64,000 bases of DNA from Luteimonas sp. 9C (GCF_902506295.1 NZ_LR733313.1:445304-509303), one strand, 5' to 3'. Numbered from the stretch's first letter, positions 35,035 through 44,499 are shown. Notes: generated by a model not told the origin, from the sequence alone. Made by a program: numbers and translations.

Positions 35035-37278
35035 ATGAAGCCGCTCACCACCGCACGCCTGGCCCACGCCATCCGTCTCGTCTGCCTGTGTACGCCGTTG
35101 ATCGCAGCCCCGGCGATGGCACAGACCCCCGTGCCCGACGCGCCCGCCTCGACCACCGATCTCGACGCGATCGTGGTCACCGCGGGCAAGCGCAACGAAT
35201 CGGTCCGCGAGATCGCGGGCTCGGTCTCGGCAGTGACCGGGCAGCAGCTCGAAGACCTCGGCGCGCAGTCGCTCGCCGACTACATCCAGCGCACGCCGGG
35301 GGTGGTGTTCAACAACTACCAGCCGGGCGTCTCGCACGTGGTCATGCGCGGCATCGCGACCAGCTCGGGCAACGTGCAGGGCCAGACGACGACCGGCTAT
35401 TTCCTCAACGAAGTGCCGCTGACCGAGCCGGGCTTCAGCATCGTCATTCCCGACATCGACGCCTTCGACGTCAACCGCGTCGAGGTGCTGCGCGGGCCGC
35501 AGGGCACGCTGTTCGGCTCGGCCTCGATGGGCGGTGCGATCAACTACGTGGCCAACGTCGCCGACCCGACCGGCTTCGACGCGGCCGTCGAAGCCACCGC
35601 CAGCCAGACCCGCAACGCCGACATCGGCTTCGGCGCCAAGGCGATGGTCAACCTGCCGATCGCCGACGACATCCTCGCGGTGCGCGCCGTCGCGCAGTAC
35701 CGCGACGATCCCGGCTATCTCGACAACATCGGCCTCGGCCGCGAAGGCAGCAACGACAGCCGCACCGCGGGCGGCCGCCTGTCGGTGACGCTGACGCCGT
35801 CGGAGGCGACCACACTGAGCTGGCTGAGCCTGTGGCAGAACACCGATGCCGACGACAACAGCTATCGCATCGCCGGACTCGGCGAGTTCGAACGCGACAC
35901 CGCGATTCCCGAATTCACCGATACGAAAGTCGCCGTGCACAGCCTGCGGCTCGATCAGGACCTCGGCTTCGCCACGCTGACCGCGCTGCTGTCGCAGCAG
36001 CACAAACAGCAGGACTGGCAATTCGATTTCACGCCGATCCGCGTGTTCTACAACGCCGATCTCGACCTCGATCTCGACACGCCGCTGTTCATCGCCTCGG
36101 GCGGCGAAAGCACAGGCCGCAGCCTCGAACTGCGTCTGGCCTCGCCTCGTGACCAGCGCCTGGAGTGGCTGGTCGGCGGCATGGTGTTCCAGACCGACAA
36201 GGATCTCTACGAAACCATCGGCGCCGCCGGCGCTGCAGGTGCGTTCGACCGCTCGTCGCTGTTCGGCCCCGGCAGCGGCGCGGTCATCGCACCCGACGGT
36301 TCCACGTTCAACGCGTTCTACAGCCATCTCGACGGCTCCGAGCTCGCGGTGTTCGGCGAAGGCACCTTCCATTTCGACGAACAGTGGAAAGCCACGCTCG
36401 GTGGCCGCTTCTTCCGCACCAGCGTCGACGCGCAGACCACCCAGGTCGGGTTCTCGACCTATCCCGGCGATCCCATCGTCACCCGCTCGCGCACCGACGA
36501 GGACGGCTTCAACCCCAAGGCCTCGCTGACCTGGACGCCGTCGGATGATCTGATGCTCTACGCGCTGGTCTCGGAAGGCTTCCGCTTCGGCGAACCCAAC
36601 ACGCCCGGGCTCAGTGCGTTCCCGATTCCTGCCGGTTCTACCAGCGACAGCCTGATCAACTACGAACTCGGCACGCGCACCAGCTGGGCGGACGGCCGCT
36701 GGCTGGTCGACGCCACGCTGTTCTATGTCGACTGGAGCGACATCCAGCTGCGCCTGCAGACGCCGGACTTCTTCAACTACGCCAGCAACGGCGGCAAGGC
36801 CTACAGCCGCGGCATCGAACTGGCCACCACGTGGCGGCCGACCGCCGGCTTCGACTGGACGCTGGCCGCGACCTGGCAGCAGGCGCGCCTCGACGAGGAT
36901 CTCGACATCCTGTTCGCCGGCACCGCGCCGGCCGGTTCGCAGCTGCCGGGCTCGGCCGACTGGACCGTCAGCAACGTGCTGCGCTACCGCTTCGACACCC
37001 GCTTTTCGCCGACGCTGACGCTGGCGCACCAGTACATCGGCAGCGGCATCAGCGATCTCAACTCCGCCGTGCCCGGCGCCGTGCGCAACGCACAGGGCAA
37101 CTACAACACCGTCGACCTGCGCTACCGCATGTCGTTCGGCACCACCGACGTGACCCTGTTCGGCAGCAATCTCGGTGACACCCGCGGCATCACCCGCAGC
37201 GTGTCGGAGGTCAACGGCATCGGCCAGGGCATCGTGCGGCCGCGCACCGTCGGCCTGACCGTGCACTGGCGTTACTGA
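35035..37278 (+). CDS. TonB-dependent outer-membrane receptor
   Basis: 747 residues. A signal peptide (cleavage near PAMAQ) is followed by a TonB box (DLDAIVVTA at about residue 42-50), and a plug domain with SVSAVTGQQLEDLGAQSLADY, VVMRGIA and the plug end VEVLRGPQGTLFGSASMGGAINYV. The 22-strand barrel ends in an aromatic residue (VHWRY). The plug resembles FyuA/IroN-like and oligosaccharide- or peptide-type receptors common in this family. The ligand is not evident. It heads the operon with the amidase 39 bases downstream, and its own ribosome site is a weak GGGAAC. No FecI/FecR pair or lasso-peptide precursor is seen. Confidence 0.88.
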   Translation: MKPLTTARLAHAIRLVCLCTPLIAAPAMAQTPVPDAPASTTDLDAIVVTAGKRNESVREIAGSVSAVTGQQLEDLGAQSLADYIQRTPGVVFNNYQPGVSHVVMRGIATSSGNVQGQTTTGYFLNEVPLTEPGFSIVIPDIDAFDVNRVEVLRGPQGTLFGSASMGGAINYVANVADPTGFDAAVEATASQTRNADIGFGAKAMVNLPIADDILAVRAVAQYRDDPGYLDNIGLGREGSNDSRTAGGRLSVTLTPSEATTLSWLSLWQNTDADDNSYRIAGLGEFERDTAIPEFTDTKVAVHSLRLDQDLGFATLTALLSQQHKQQDWQFDFTPIRVFYNADLDLDLDTPLFIASGGESTGRSLELRLASPRDQRLEWLVGGMVFQTDKDLYETIGAAGAAGAFDRSSLFGPGSGAVIAPDGSTFNAFYSHLDGSELAVFGEGTFHFDEQWKATLGGRFFRTSVDAQTTQVGFSTYPGDPIVTRSRTDEDGFNPKASLTWTPSDDLMLYALVSEGFRFGEPNTPGLSAFPIPAGSTSDSLINYELGTRTSWADGRWLVDATLFYVDWSDIQLRLQTPDFFNYASNGGKAYSRGIELATTWRPTAGFDWTLAATWQQARLDEDLDILFAGTAPAGSQLPGSADWTVSNVLRYRFDTRFSPTLTLAHQYIGSGISDLNSAVPGAVRNAQGNYNTVDLRYRMSFGTTDVTLFGSNLGDTRGITRSVSEVNGIGQGIVRPRTVGLTVHWRY

Positions 37279-37317
37279 CCCGCCGTCCGCCGACTCCGAT
37301 TCGAGGCTGTCCTCTGC

Positions 37318-38778
37318 ATGACGCTGTCCGATTCCCCTGCCCGGCTGGCCGATGCGCTCGCGCTCGGCCGGCTGGACGCCCACGCCCAGGCCGCGCTGCG
37401 CGCCCGCGGTGACGTGAGCGCGCTGGACCTGACCGACGCGGCGATTCTCCGCGCCCGCCATTTCGATCCCGTGCTCGGCGCATTGAGCCACACCGCGTTC
37501 GAAGCGGCCCGCCAGCAAGCGCGCGTGCTCGATACCGCGGGCGTCGACCCCGCCACGCCGCTCGCCGGCGTGCCGTGGCTGCCGAAGGATTCGCTGCGCG
37601 TGCCCGGCATGCCGACGCGTGGCGGTTCGCGCAGCCGCAGCAGCACGCTGGCGACCGCGGACGAGGCCTCGCCGTTCGTCCGGCGTTTCGAGGCTGCGGG
37701 TCTGGTTGCGATCGGCAAGAGCGCGATGCCCGAATTCGGCCTGATGGGCTCGACCGAACCGCTGCTCGGGCCGGTCACCGCCAATCCGTGGTCGCTGACG
37801 CATTCGCCCGGCGGTTCCAGCGGCGGCGCCGGTGCGGCACTCGCGGCCGGCATCGTGCCGCTGGCGCATGGCAGCGACGGTGCCGGTTCGATCCGGATTC
37901 CCGCATCGGCCTGCGGCGTCGTCGGACTCAAGCCCGGACGCGGCACCTGCGTGCCGGTGCGCGGGCGCCATGCGATCGAAGACCTGATCGTCGCCGACAG
38001 CCTGATGTCGCGCAGCGTGCGCGATACCGCATGGGCGTTCGCGGCCGCGCATCCCGAACGGCCAGCGCCGGTGAGCGGCCCCGATGCGAAGCGTCTGCGC
38101 ATCGGCCTGGTCGTCGATGCGCTGCCTGGGCTTGCACCCGATCCCGAAGTCGCCGCCGCACTCGATGCCACGGCGCGACTGTGCGAATCGCTGGGCCACG
38201 ACGTCGAGCCGGTCGCCTGGCCGTTGCCCGGCGAGGCGGTGTGGGCGGCGCTGTACACCTTGTGGTCGCGGCTCGGTGCGGACGCGGTCGAACTCGCGGT
38301 CGCGCAGGGCGGCGCGGCCTTCGCCGAACGTGCGCTCGAACCGTGGACGCGCGGCCTCGCGCACTGGCACGACACGCATTGCGGCGTGCCCGAACTCGAA
38401 CAGGCCTGGGCGACCGTCGCGGCCCTGCCCGCGGCATTCGCCCGCTTTCATGCGCAGTACGACGTGCTGCTGTGCCCGACGCTGCGCACGCCGCCGCCGA
38501 CACTCGGCACGCTGGCGCCCGATCGCGACTTCGATGCGCTGATGCCGGCGATGTTCGAATGGATTTCGTACACGCCGCTGCAGAATCTGGCCGGCACGCC
38601 GGCGATCTCGCTGCCACTCGCGCACAGTCGCGACGGCCTGCCGATCGGTCTGCAGTTCGCCGCCGACCGCGGCCACGAAGCCACCCTGCTTGCGCTCGCC
38701 TTCGAACTGGAAACGGCCGCGCCGTGGTGCGACCGTTGGCCGCCGGTCTCCGTGGCCGCCACACAGGACACACGCTGA
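37318..38778 (+). CDS. Amidase signature family enzyme
   Basis: 486 residues with the full Ser-cisSer-Lys triad: Lys90 in WLPKDSLRV, cis-Ser168 in SPGGSSGGAGAAL and nucleophile Ser191 in GSDGAGSIRIPAS. The usual GxKPxxG segment is VVGLKPGRG, and the terminal NLAGTPAISLP is typical. The family hydrolyses amides, including indoleacetamide, aryl amides, fatty amides and the glutaminyl-tRNA transamidation; this one is not GatA-like in context. There is no signal peptide, so it is cytosolic. It is the second gene of the receptor operon, with its TGA overlapping the next ATG (TGATG). Likely it removes ammonia or an amine from the imported compound. Confidence 0.87.
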   Translation: MTLSDSPARLADALALGRLDAHAQAALRARGDVSALDLTDAAILRARHFDPVLGALSHTAFEAARQQARVLDTAGVDPATPLAGVPWLPKDSLRVPGMPTRGGSRSRSSTLATADEASPFVRRFEAAGLVAIGKSAMPEFGLMGSTEPLLGPVTANPWSLTHSPGGSSGGAGAALAAGIVPLAHGSDGAGSIRIPASACGVVGLKPGRGTCVPVRGRHAIEDLIVADSLMSRSVRDTAWAFAAAHPERPAPVSGPDAKRLRIGLVVDALPGLAPDPEVAAALDATARLCESLGHDVEPVAWPLPGEAVWAALYTLWSRLGADAVELAVAQGGAAFAERALEPWTRGLAHWHDTHCGVPELEQAWATVAALPAAFARFHAQYDVLLCPTLRTPPPTLGTLAPDRDFDALMPAMFEWISYTPLQNLAGTPAISLPLAHSRDGLPIGLQFAADRGHEATLLALAFELETAAPWCDRWPPVSVAATQDTR

Positions 38779-39410
38779 TGGGCCATGCCCGCGATTCCCG
38801 ATACGCCCCCCGTCATGACGGCGATGTGCTGCGCCTGCTGGACGCGCAGCCGTTCGCATGGCTGGTCTCCGCCGGCGGCGACGATGCCGCGTTCACGCCA
38901 CTGCCGCTGCGCACCGAAATCGATACCGACGGGCGTCTGGTCGCGTTGCGCGGACACGTCGCGCGTCGCAATCCGCATGTCGCGCGTCTGCGTCGCGACC
39001 CGGTCGCCCATGCGCTGGTGATCGGACCGCACGCCTACGTGTCGCCGAGCTGGCTCGACGATCGCACCCAGGCGCCGAGCTGGAACTACGCGGCCGCCGC
39101 GTTCACCCTGCACGTCGACTGCAGCGAGACCGAGGCCGACATCGCCGACGAACTCGACGCCCTGGTCACGTCGATGGAAGCCGGGCGCCCGAATGCGTGG
39201 GCGCTGCCGGAGATGGGCGAACGCTACGCGCGGCTCGCGCAGGGCGTCACCGCCTTGCGGGGGCGGATCGTCGAGACTCGCGCCACGTTCAAGCTCGGCC
39301 AGGACGAAGCGCCGCACGACTTCGCACAACTGATCGCCGGCCTGGCCAGCGGCGGCGAACACGCGCTGGTCGACTGGATGCGCGACTTCGACGCGAACCG
39401 CGCCACGTGA
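38778..39410 (+). CDS. PaiB-like FMN-binding (negative transcriptional regulator) family protein
   Basis: 210 residues matching the PaiB family. It has an N-terminal PFAWLVSAGGDDAAFTPLPL, a HVARRNPHVARL helix, a VIGPHAYVSPSWLDD active-site-like strand, a PSWNYAAAAF strand and the closing KLGQDE. PaiB of Bacillus was described with PaiA as a repressor of sporulation and protease genes; structurally these are FMN split barrels and probably enzymes. Here it lies inside a catabolic-looking operon, so an oxidoreductase role on an operon intermediate seems likelier than regulation. It overlaps the amidase stop by one base and the esterase start by four. Confidence 0.85.
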   Translation: MGHARDSRYAPRHDGDVLRLLDAQPFAWLVSAGGDDAAFTPLPLRTEIDTDGRLVALRGHVARRNPHVARLRRDPVAHALVIGPHAYVSPSWLDDRTQAPSWNYAAAAFTLHVDCSETEADIADELDALVTSMEAGRPNAWALPEMGERYARLAQGVTALRGRIVETRATFKLGQDEAPHDFAQLIAGLASGGEHALVDWMRDFDANRAT

Positions 39411-40390
39411 GCGCGAGCCTCGACGCGCTGGATCCGGCGCTGCGCACCTTCGTGCACACGGTCTGCAGCGAAGGCGCGCGACTCGCCGGTGGCCGCAATC
39501 TCGACTGGCCGCAGCAGCGCGAAATCGCGGAGACCGTACGCACGCCGTGGCGCGCCGGCGGACCGGTGATGGCGACGACCACGACGCATCGCATCGCCCA
39601 CGGCGCCGATGGTGTCGACGTGCGCGTGCACCGTCCGCAGGGCGTGGCCACGAGGTCGCCGGCACTGGTGTATCTGCACGGTGGCGGCTGGTGTCTCTTC
39701 AGTCTCGACACCCACGACCGGCTGATGCGCGAACTCGCCGAGCGGACCGGCGTGGTCGTGATCGGCGTGGATTACGCACTGGCGCCCGAGCATCCGTACC
39801 CGGTGGCGCTCGAGCAGTGCCTCGCCGCGATCCGGGCGTTGCGCGAACAGCCGGACACGTTCGGCATCGACGCGGCACGTCTTGCGCTGGGCGGCGATTC
39901 CGCCGGTGCGAATCTCGCGCTCGCGGCTGCGCTGCGCCTGCGCGACGTCGGCGCGCATGGCGGCATCGAGGCGCTGCTGCTGATCTACGGCGCGTTCGAT
40001 ACCGCGCTCGATGCGGACTCGGTGCGCACGCTCGGCACCGCCGACGACATGCTCAGTGCCGAGGAGATGGCCGGCTACTGGGCGGCGTATCTCGGGCCGG
40101 ACGCCGATGCCTGCCGCGATGGCTACGCCGTGCCCGCCCATGCGGAACTGCACGATCTGCCGCCGACCCTGCTGCTGTGGGGCGAACGCGATGTGCTCGC
40201 ATCGCAGAACGCGACGATGGCAGGGCGGCTGCGCGCGGCCGGCGTCGATGTCGACGCACACGCCTATCCGCGAACGCCGCACAGTTTCATCGAGGCCATG
40301 TCGATCTCGGACATCGCCCATGCTGCGCTTGCGCGCAGTGCGCACTGGCTGCGCATCCGGCTCGCCGTGACGCAGGACGCGTCCGCATGA
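39407..40390 (+). CDS. Alpha/beta hydrolase of the HSL (acetyl esterase) family
   Basis: 327 residues. The hormone-sensitive-lipase signature is complete: oxyanion HGGGWC, VVVIGVDYALAPEHPYP and nucleophile Ser165 in GGDSAGANLAL. Asp is in LLLWGERDVL and His in RTPHSF. These cytosolic enzymes hydrolyse short-chain esters and sometimes amides or carbamates. The start is GTG 39407 overlapping the PaiB stop (GTGA). Its own stop overlaps the peptidase start (ATGA at 40387), so it is translationally coupled on both sides. It probably removes an acyl group from the operon's substrate. Confidence 0.87.
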   Translation: MSASLDALDPALRTFVHTVCSEGARLAGGRNLDWPQQREIAETVRTPWRAGGPVMATTTTHRIAHGADGVDVRVHRPQGVATRSPALVYLHGGGWCLFSLDTHDRLMRELAERTGVVVIGVDYALAPEHPYPVALEQCLAAIRALREQPDTFGIDAARLALGGDSAGANLALAAALRLRDVGAHGGIEALLLIYGAFDTALDADSVRTLGTADDMLSAEEMAGYWAAYLGPDADACRDGYAVPAHAELHDLPPTLLLWGERDVLASQNATMAGRLRAAGVDVDAHAYPRTPHSFIEAMSISDIAHAALARSAHWLRIRLAVTQDASA

Positions 40391-42360
40391 TCCGATCCCT
40401 GCTGCTGTCGTGCGCCCTGCTGGCGCTGGCGCCGATCGCTTCCGCGCAGGGGTCGGCGACGGGCGCACACGTGCCCACGCCGCAGGACATCGCCGCGCTG
40501 GCCGCGGTCGACGATCCGCAGATCAGCCCCGATGGCCGCCGGATCGCCTACACCGTCGGCACGCCGCGCGCCGACGGCGAACCGCCGCGCACACAGCTCT
40601 GGCGCGTGGCGTTCGACGGCGACGCCGCGCCGCGTGCGATGCCCGCGCCTGCCGAGGCCAGCGACCGGCAGCCGCGCTGGTCGCGCGACGGCCGCCAGCT
40701 GCTGTTCCTGTCGGACCGGCCGGTGCCTGGCGGACAGACACTCGGCGCGAACCAGGTCTGGCGCGTCGCTGCCGACGGCACGCAGGCGACGTTGTTGACC
40801 CGCGCCGCGACCGATGTCGCCAGCTTCGATCTGTCCCCCGACGGCCGCCGCATCGCCTGGCTCGCGACCGACGCGCCGTCGCACGCGGACGCCGCTCGCG
40901 TGGCGGCCAAGGACGATGCGGTCGTCGTCGAACAGCCCACGCGCTTCTCGCGCGTCTGGGTACAGGACCTCGCGACCGGCGCGGCGCGTGTGCTGACGCC
41001 GGTCGGCATGCAGGTCCACGACCTCGCCTGGTCGCCCGATGGCCGCACGCTCGCGCTGCGCCGCTCGACCGGCACTACGCTCAACGACTTCTGGTACGAC
41101 TCGGCGGTCGTGCTGCTGGATGTCGACAGCGGCCGCATCGGCGATGTGCTGGAACCGCACGCGTCCGCGCATCCGCTGCAGTGGTCGCCGGACGGCACAC
41201 GCCTGCTCTACGGCCGGCTCGGCGCGCATGGCATGGTCGCCACGCCGATCGTCCACGACATCGCGCGCGGCACGCAGGTCGCGCTCGGCGAAGCCTGGCC
41301 CGGCACGCTGTGGCTCGCGCGCTGGCAGACCGACACCACGCTGCTCGGCCAGGGCCAGCGCGGCATCCGCGGTGCGCTGCTGCGGCTCGATGCGTCGAGC
41401 GGTGCGGCCACCGAAGTCGCGCAGCCGCAGATTCCGTATCGCAGCTTCACCGCATCTGCCGACGGCCGCATCGCCTACCTCGGCCTGCGCGACGACAGTC
41501 CGGGCAATGTCTGGACCTGGGACGGCACGCGGCTCGCGCAACGCAGCGATCACCAGCCGCAGGTCGCGGACTGGGCGCTGGGCCGCGTGCGCGAACTCGA
41601 ATGGGCATCGTCGCGCGACGGCCGGGCGATCAGCGCCCTGCTGGTCACGCCGCCGGACTGGGACGGCGCAACGCCGCTGCCGACGCTGGTGCAGCTCCAC
41701 GGCGGACCTGCATGGGCGTGGTGGTCGGGCTGGCAGGGCTCGTGGCACGAATGGGCGCAGCTGCTCGCCACGCGTGGTTACGCGGTGCTGCTGCCGAATC
41801 CGCGCGGCTCCGAAGGCCACGGCAGTGCGCTCGCTGAACTCGCCCGCGGCGACTGGGGCGACGGCCCGCTGCAGGACGTGCTCGACGGCGTCGATGTGCT
41901 GGAATCAGAAGGCGTCGTCGATCCCGAACGCATCGCGATCGGCGGCTGGAGTTACGGCGGCTATCTGTCCGCCTGGGCGGTCGCGCGCAGCGACCGGTTT
42001 CGCACCGCGATCGTCGGCGCCGGCGTACTCGATCTCGCCAGCGCGGCGCTGACCAACGACGTGCCGGATTACCTGCCCGGCTACTTCGGCGATCCGCTGC
42101 GGAAACGCGACACCTACGACGCGCAGTCGCCGGTGCACCACGCGGCCGATGTGCACGTACCGGTGCTGCTGCTGCACGGCGAGGCCGATGCACGCGTGCC
42201 ATTGTCCCAAGCGCAGATGTTCTATCGCGCGCTGCGCTTCAACGGCACCCCGGTCGAACTGGTGACCTATCCGCGCGGCCCGCACTGGTTCCATGAGCAG
42301 GCGCACGAGATCGACCTGCAGCAGCGGGTCGTCGACTGGCTGGAGCGCGAACTGCGCTGA
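40387..42360 (+). CDS. Exported S9 family serine peptidase (prolyl oligopeptidase/DPP-like)
   Basis: 657 residues with a signal peptide (LLLSCALLALAPIASA). A seven-bladed propeller has repeated PDGRRIAYT/SPDGRRIAWL blades (residues 45-400). The C-terminal alpha/beta hydrolase domain has Ser522 in GGWSYGGYLS, Asp601 in HGEADARVP and His633 in GPHW. S9 enzymes cut short peptides, often after proline or as dipeptidyl or acylaminoacyl peptidases; lasso-peptide isopeptidases are a subgroup also found with TonB receptors. It is the last gene of the operon, overlapping the esterase stop. Being periplasmic, it would act before the cytosolic amidase and esterase. Confidence 0.88.
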   Translation: MIRSLLLSCALLALAPIASAQGSATGAHVPTPQDIAALAAVDDPQISPDGRRIAYTVGTPRADGEPPRTQLWRVAFDGDAAPRAMPAPAEASDRQPRWSRDGRQLLFLSDRPVPGGQTLGANQVWRVAADGTQATLLTRAATDVASFDLSPDGRRIAWLATDAPSHADAARVAAKDDAVVVEQPTRFSRVWVQDLATGAARVLTPVGMQVHDLAWSPDGRTLALRRSTGTTLNDFWYDSAVVLLDVDSGRIGDVLEPHASAHPLQWSPDGTRLLYGRLGAHGMVATPIVHDIARGTQVALGEAWPGTLWLARWQTDTTLLGQGQRGIRGALLRLDASSGAATEVAQPQIPYRSFTASADGRIAYLGLRDDSPGNVWTWDGTRLAQRSDHQPQVADWALGRVRELEWASSRDGRAISALLVTPPDWDGATPLPTLVQLHGGPAWAWWSGWQGSWHEWAQLLATRGYAVLLPNPRGSEGHGSALAELARGDWGDGPLQDVLDGVDVLESEGVVDPERIAIGGWSYGGYLSAWAVARSDRFRTAIVGAGVLDLASAALTNDVPDYLPGYFGDPLRKRDTYDAQSPVHHAADVHVPVLLLHGEADARVPLSQAQMFYRALRFNGTPVELVTYPRGPHWFHEQAHEIDLQQRVVDWLERELR

Positions 42361-42547
42361 AGTTGACCCGGTCGAAGTACAGCCGGATGGTCAGTGGACA
42401 CAGGGACGCGCCCGTGCGGTTTCGAGCACCACGCAAGGCCGCGCTGCGTTCGCGCAAACGCGTTCCTACCGACTCCGCCTCCGTGACCGCCCGGCTTGTG
42501 TAGGGGCGCGCCCGCGCGCGAACCCTCGCGGTGTACGCGCGCCTGCT
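42361..42547. repeat. Inverted pair of REP-like short repeats between convergent genes
   Basis: The 187-base spacer contains a unit at 42448-42470 (GTTCGCGC...CGTTCCTACC) and a related one inverted at 42498-42522 (GTAGGGGCGCG...GCGCGAAC). Such GTAGGAGCG/GCGCGAAC units recall dispersed repeats of xanthomonad genomes. No gene is seen. Confidence 0.5.
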
Positions 42548-43165
42548 TCAGTTGAGCGCGAGCCTGATCCCGAAGCCGACCAGACACGCACCTGCAATCC
42601 GCCGCAGCCACATCGCAATCCGGGGCTCGCGGGCGACCCGCGCGCGCAGCGCATGGCCCGCGAGAATCAGCAGCGAGCAGTACAGCAGCCCGAGCACGCA
42701 GATCAGCAGCGACATCGCCGCGAACGTCGCGAAGCCGCGGTGCTGCGCGGGATCGATGAACAGCGGAAAGAAGGCCATGTAGAACAGCACGGCCTTCGGA
42801 TTGAGCAGGGTGATCAGCACGCCCTGGCGGAACCAGTGGCCGCGGCCCATCGCCACCACACCTGCGCCGTCGCCGCGACTGCGCAACAGCTGCACGCCGA
42901 TCCACACCAGATACGCCGCGCCGAGCCACTGCACGCCGCGAAACAGCATCGGATTGGCGGCGAGCAATGCGGCCACGCCCCCTGCCGCCAGCCACAGCAG
43001 CACCTGGTCGCCGAGCGCCAGGCCGAGGAACGCCGCATACCCCGCCCGCACGCCGCCCCGCGCGGTCGCGGTCAGCAGCGCGAACGTGCCCGGCCCCGGA
43101 ATCGCGAGGAATACGAGGACCGCGACCACGAAGGTCGGCAGATCGGAAATGCCCATCCAGCCCAT
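42548..43165 (-). CDS. LysE/RhtB family amino-acid exporter
   Basis: 205 residues with six membrane helices and the family landmarks FLAIPGPGTFALLTATARGG at residues 19-39 (quoted in parts: IPGPGTFALL, ATARGG) and LLNPKAVLFYMAFFPLF in the middle. LysE/RhtB proteins export amino acids such as lysine, threonine or homoserine. It converges with the peptidase operon, whose degradation products could be its substrate, but the two are not co-transcribed. The start may be the first Met at 43165 or the Met three codons in. Only a weak ribosome site is present. Confidence 0.86.
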   Translation of the reverse strand: MGWMGISDLPTFVVAVLVFLAIPGPGTFALLTATARGGVRAGYAAFLGLALGDQVLLWLAAGGVAALLAANPMLFRGVQWLGAAYLVWIGVQLLRSRGDGAGVVAMGRGHWFRQGVLITLLNPKAVLFYMAFFPLFIDPAQHRGFATFAAMSLLICVLGLLYCSLLILAGHALRARVAREPRIAMWLRRIAGACLVGFGIRLALN

Positions 43166-43344
43166 GTCGTCACCGCTGCGGATCGAGCGCGCATCGTACG
43201 CGCGCGTCGCGTGCCATCCATGTGGCGCGGTGCCGGTTCACGGTCCCTCGGCGGCGCGGCTGGCACGGTGTGCAGTCGCGGGCATCGACGCAGGGGGCCG
43301 AAGGGTCGGGCGGGTGGTCGCAATCCCTGCTGCCGGAGAACCCC

Positions 43345-44499
43345 ATGCCTTCACGTCGCACCTTCCTGTCCGCCGCCGCGCTCGGCGCCGCCACGCTCGC
43401 CGCCACGCCGCTGATCGCCAACGCGCAGACCGCGCCCGGCGACGTGCTGCCGACGCGGGGCCGCCAGGCGGCGCAGCCGCAGCCGCTGCCGACCAACCCT
43501 GCCGGCGGGCGCAAGTACCGCCCCACGCCACGCGTCGGCCTGGGCGGCGCGCCGCTGGGCAACAACTGGGCGGTGGTCACCGAAGACGACGCGCAGGCCA
43601 CGCTGGAAGCCGCGTGGGACGGCGGCATGCGCCTGTTCGATACCTCGCCCTGGTACGGCCTGGGCCGCTCCGAGCGTCGTTTCGGGCACGTGCTGGGCCA
43701 GAAGCCGCGCGAGGACTACGTCATCTCCAGCAAGGTCGGACGCCTGCTGACCGCGACGAAAGAAACGCCGAGAGTCAGCTGGAAGGACCCGCCGCCGTTC
43801 GCCTATCGCTACGACTACAGCGCCGCAGGTACGCGCCGCTCGGTGGAAGACAGCCTGCAGCGCCTGGGGATCGATTCGCTCGACATCGTGCTGGTGCACG
43901 ACCTGTCGCCCGACAACGGCGACATGGGCGATCGCTGGCTCGAATATTTCGAACAGGCGCGGACCGGTGCGTTTCCGGAACTGACGAAGATGCGCGAGGA
44001 AGGCCTGATCAAGGCCTGGGGCATGGGCGTCAACACGCCGGACCCGGCGATGCGCGCGATCGAAGTCGCTGATCCCGACATCTTCCTGCTGGCCTGCCAG
44101 TACTCGCTGCTGGACCACGAACGGGCGCTCGACCACACCTTTCCGAATCTCGCGACGCGCGGCATTTCGGTGATCGTCGGTTCGCCGCTGCTGGCCGGTT
44201 TCCTCGCCGGCCGCGACCGGTACCTCTACGGCTCGCAGCCGGTGCCGCCGGATGCACAGCGCAAGCGTGCGAAGGCCGAGGAGATCGTGCGCGCGCACGG
44301 CGTCGACCTGCGCACCGTCGCGCTGCAGTTCGCCAATGCACCCGAAGTGGTCTCGGCGATCGTGCCGGGCGCGCGCAATGCCGAGCAGGTGGCCGCGAAC
44401 ATCGCCTCGATGTCGGTCGCGATTCCGGCGGCCGTGTGGTCGGACCTGCGCGCCGCGGAGATCATCACCGCGAACGCGCCGGTGCCCGACGCGGCCTGA
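43345..44499 (+). CDS. Tat-exported aldo/keto reductase
   Basis: 384 residues. A twin-arginine signal (PSRRTFLSAAALGAA, cleavage near IANAQ) is followed by an aldo/keto reductase barrel with the tetrad Asp/Tyr in LFDTSPWYGLGRSE, Lys in ISSKVGR and His in DIVLVHDLS. It resembles the D-threo-aldose 1-dehydrogenase/L-fucose dehydrogenase-like subgroup. Export by Tat is unusual for a cytosolic-cofactor enzyme and suggests that it folds with bound nicotinamide cofactor before export. The GGAG ribosome site is 8 nt upstream of ATG 43345. It is monocistronic, with a GC stem-loop after the stop (44511-44531). Confidence 0.82.
   Translation: MPSRRTFLSAAALGAATLAATPLIANAQTAPGDVLPTRGRQAAQPQPLPTNPAGGRKYRPTPRVGLGGAPLGNNWAVVTEDDAQATLEAAWDGGMRLFDTSPWYGLGRSERRFGHVLGQKPREDYVISSKVGRLLTATKETPRVSWKDPPPFAYRYDYSAAGTRRSVEDSLQRLGIDSLDIVLVHDLSPDNGDMGDRWLEYFEQARTGAFPELTKMREEGLIKAWGMGVNTPDPAMRAIEVADPDIFLLACQYSLLDHERALDHTFPNLATRGISVIVGSPLLAGFLAGRDRYLYGSQPVPPDAQRKRAKAEEIVRAHGVDLRTVALQFANAPEVVSAIVPGARNAEQVAANIASMSVAIPAAVWSDLRAAEIITANAPVPDAA

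Noticed and set aside
34879..38859. 1326-codon minus-strand open frame across the TonB receptor and amidase
   Set aside because: Shadow of two genes with full catalytic or barrel signatures; no motifs of its own.
38778..39410. PaiB-like protein as the operon's repressor
   Set aside because: The family name rests on Bacillus PaiB genetics. The fold is an FMN split barrel without a DNA-binding domain, and an Lrp/AsnC regulator is already divergent here.
35035..42360. Lasso-peptide biosynthesis locus
   Set aside because: The S9 peptidase and TonB receptor fit the theme, but no precursor peptide, cysteine-protease-like B protein or asparagine-synthetase-like C protein is present.
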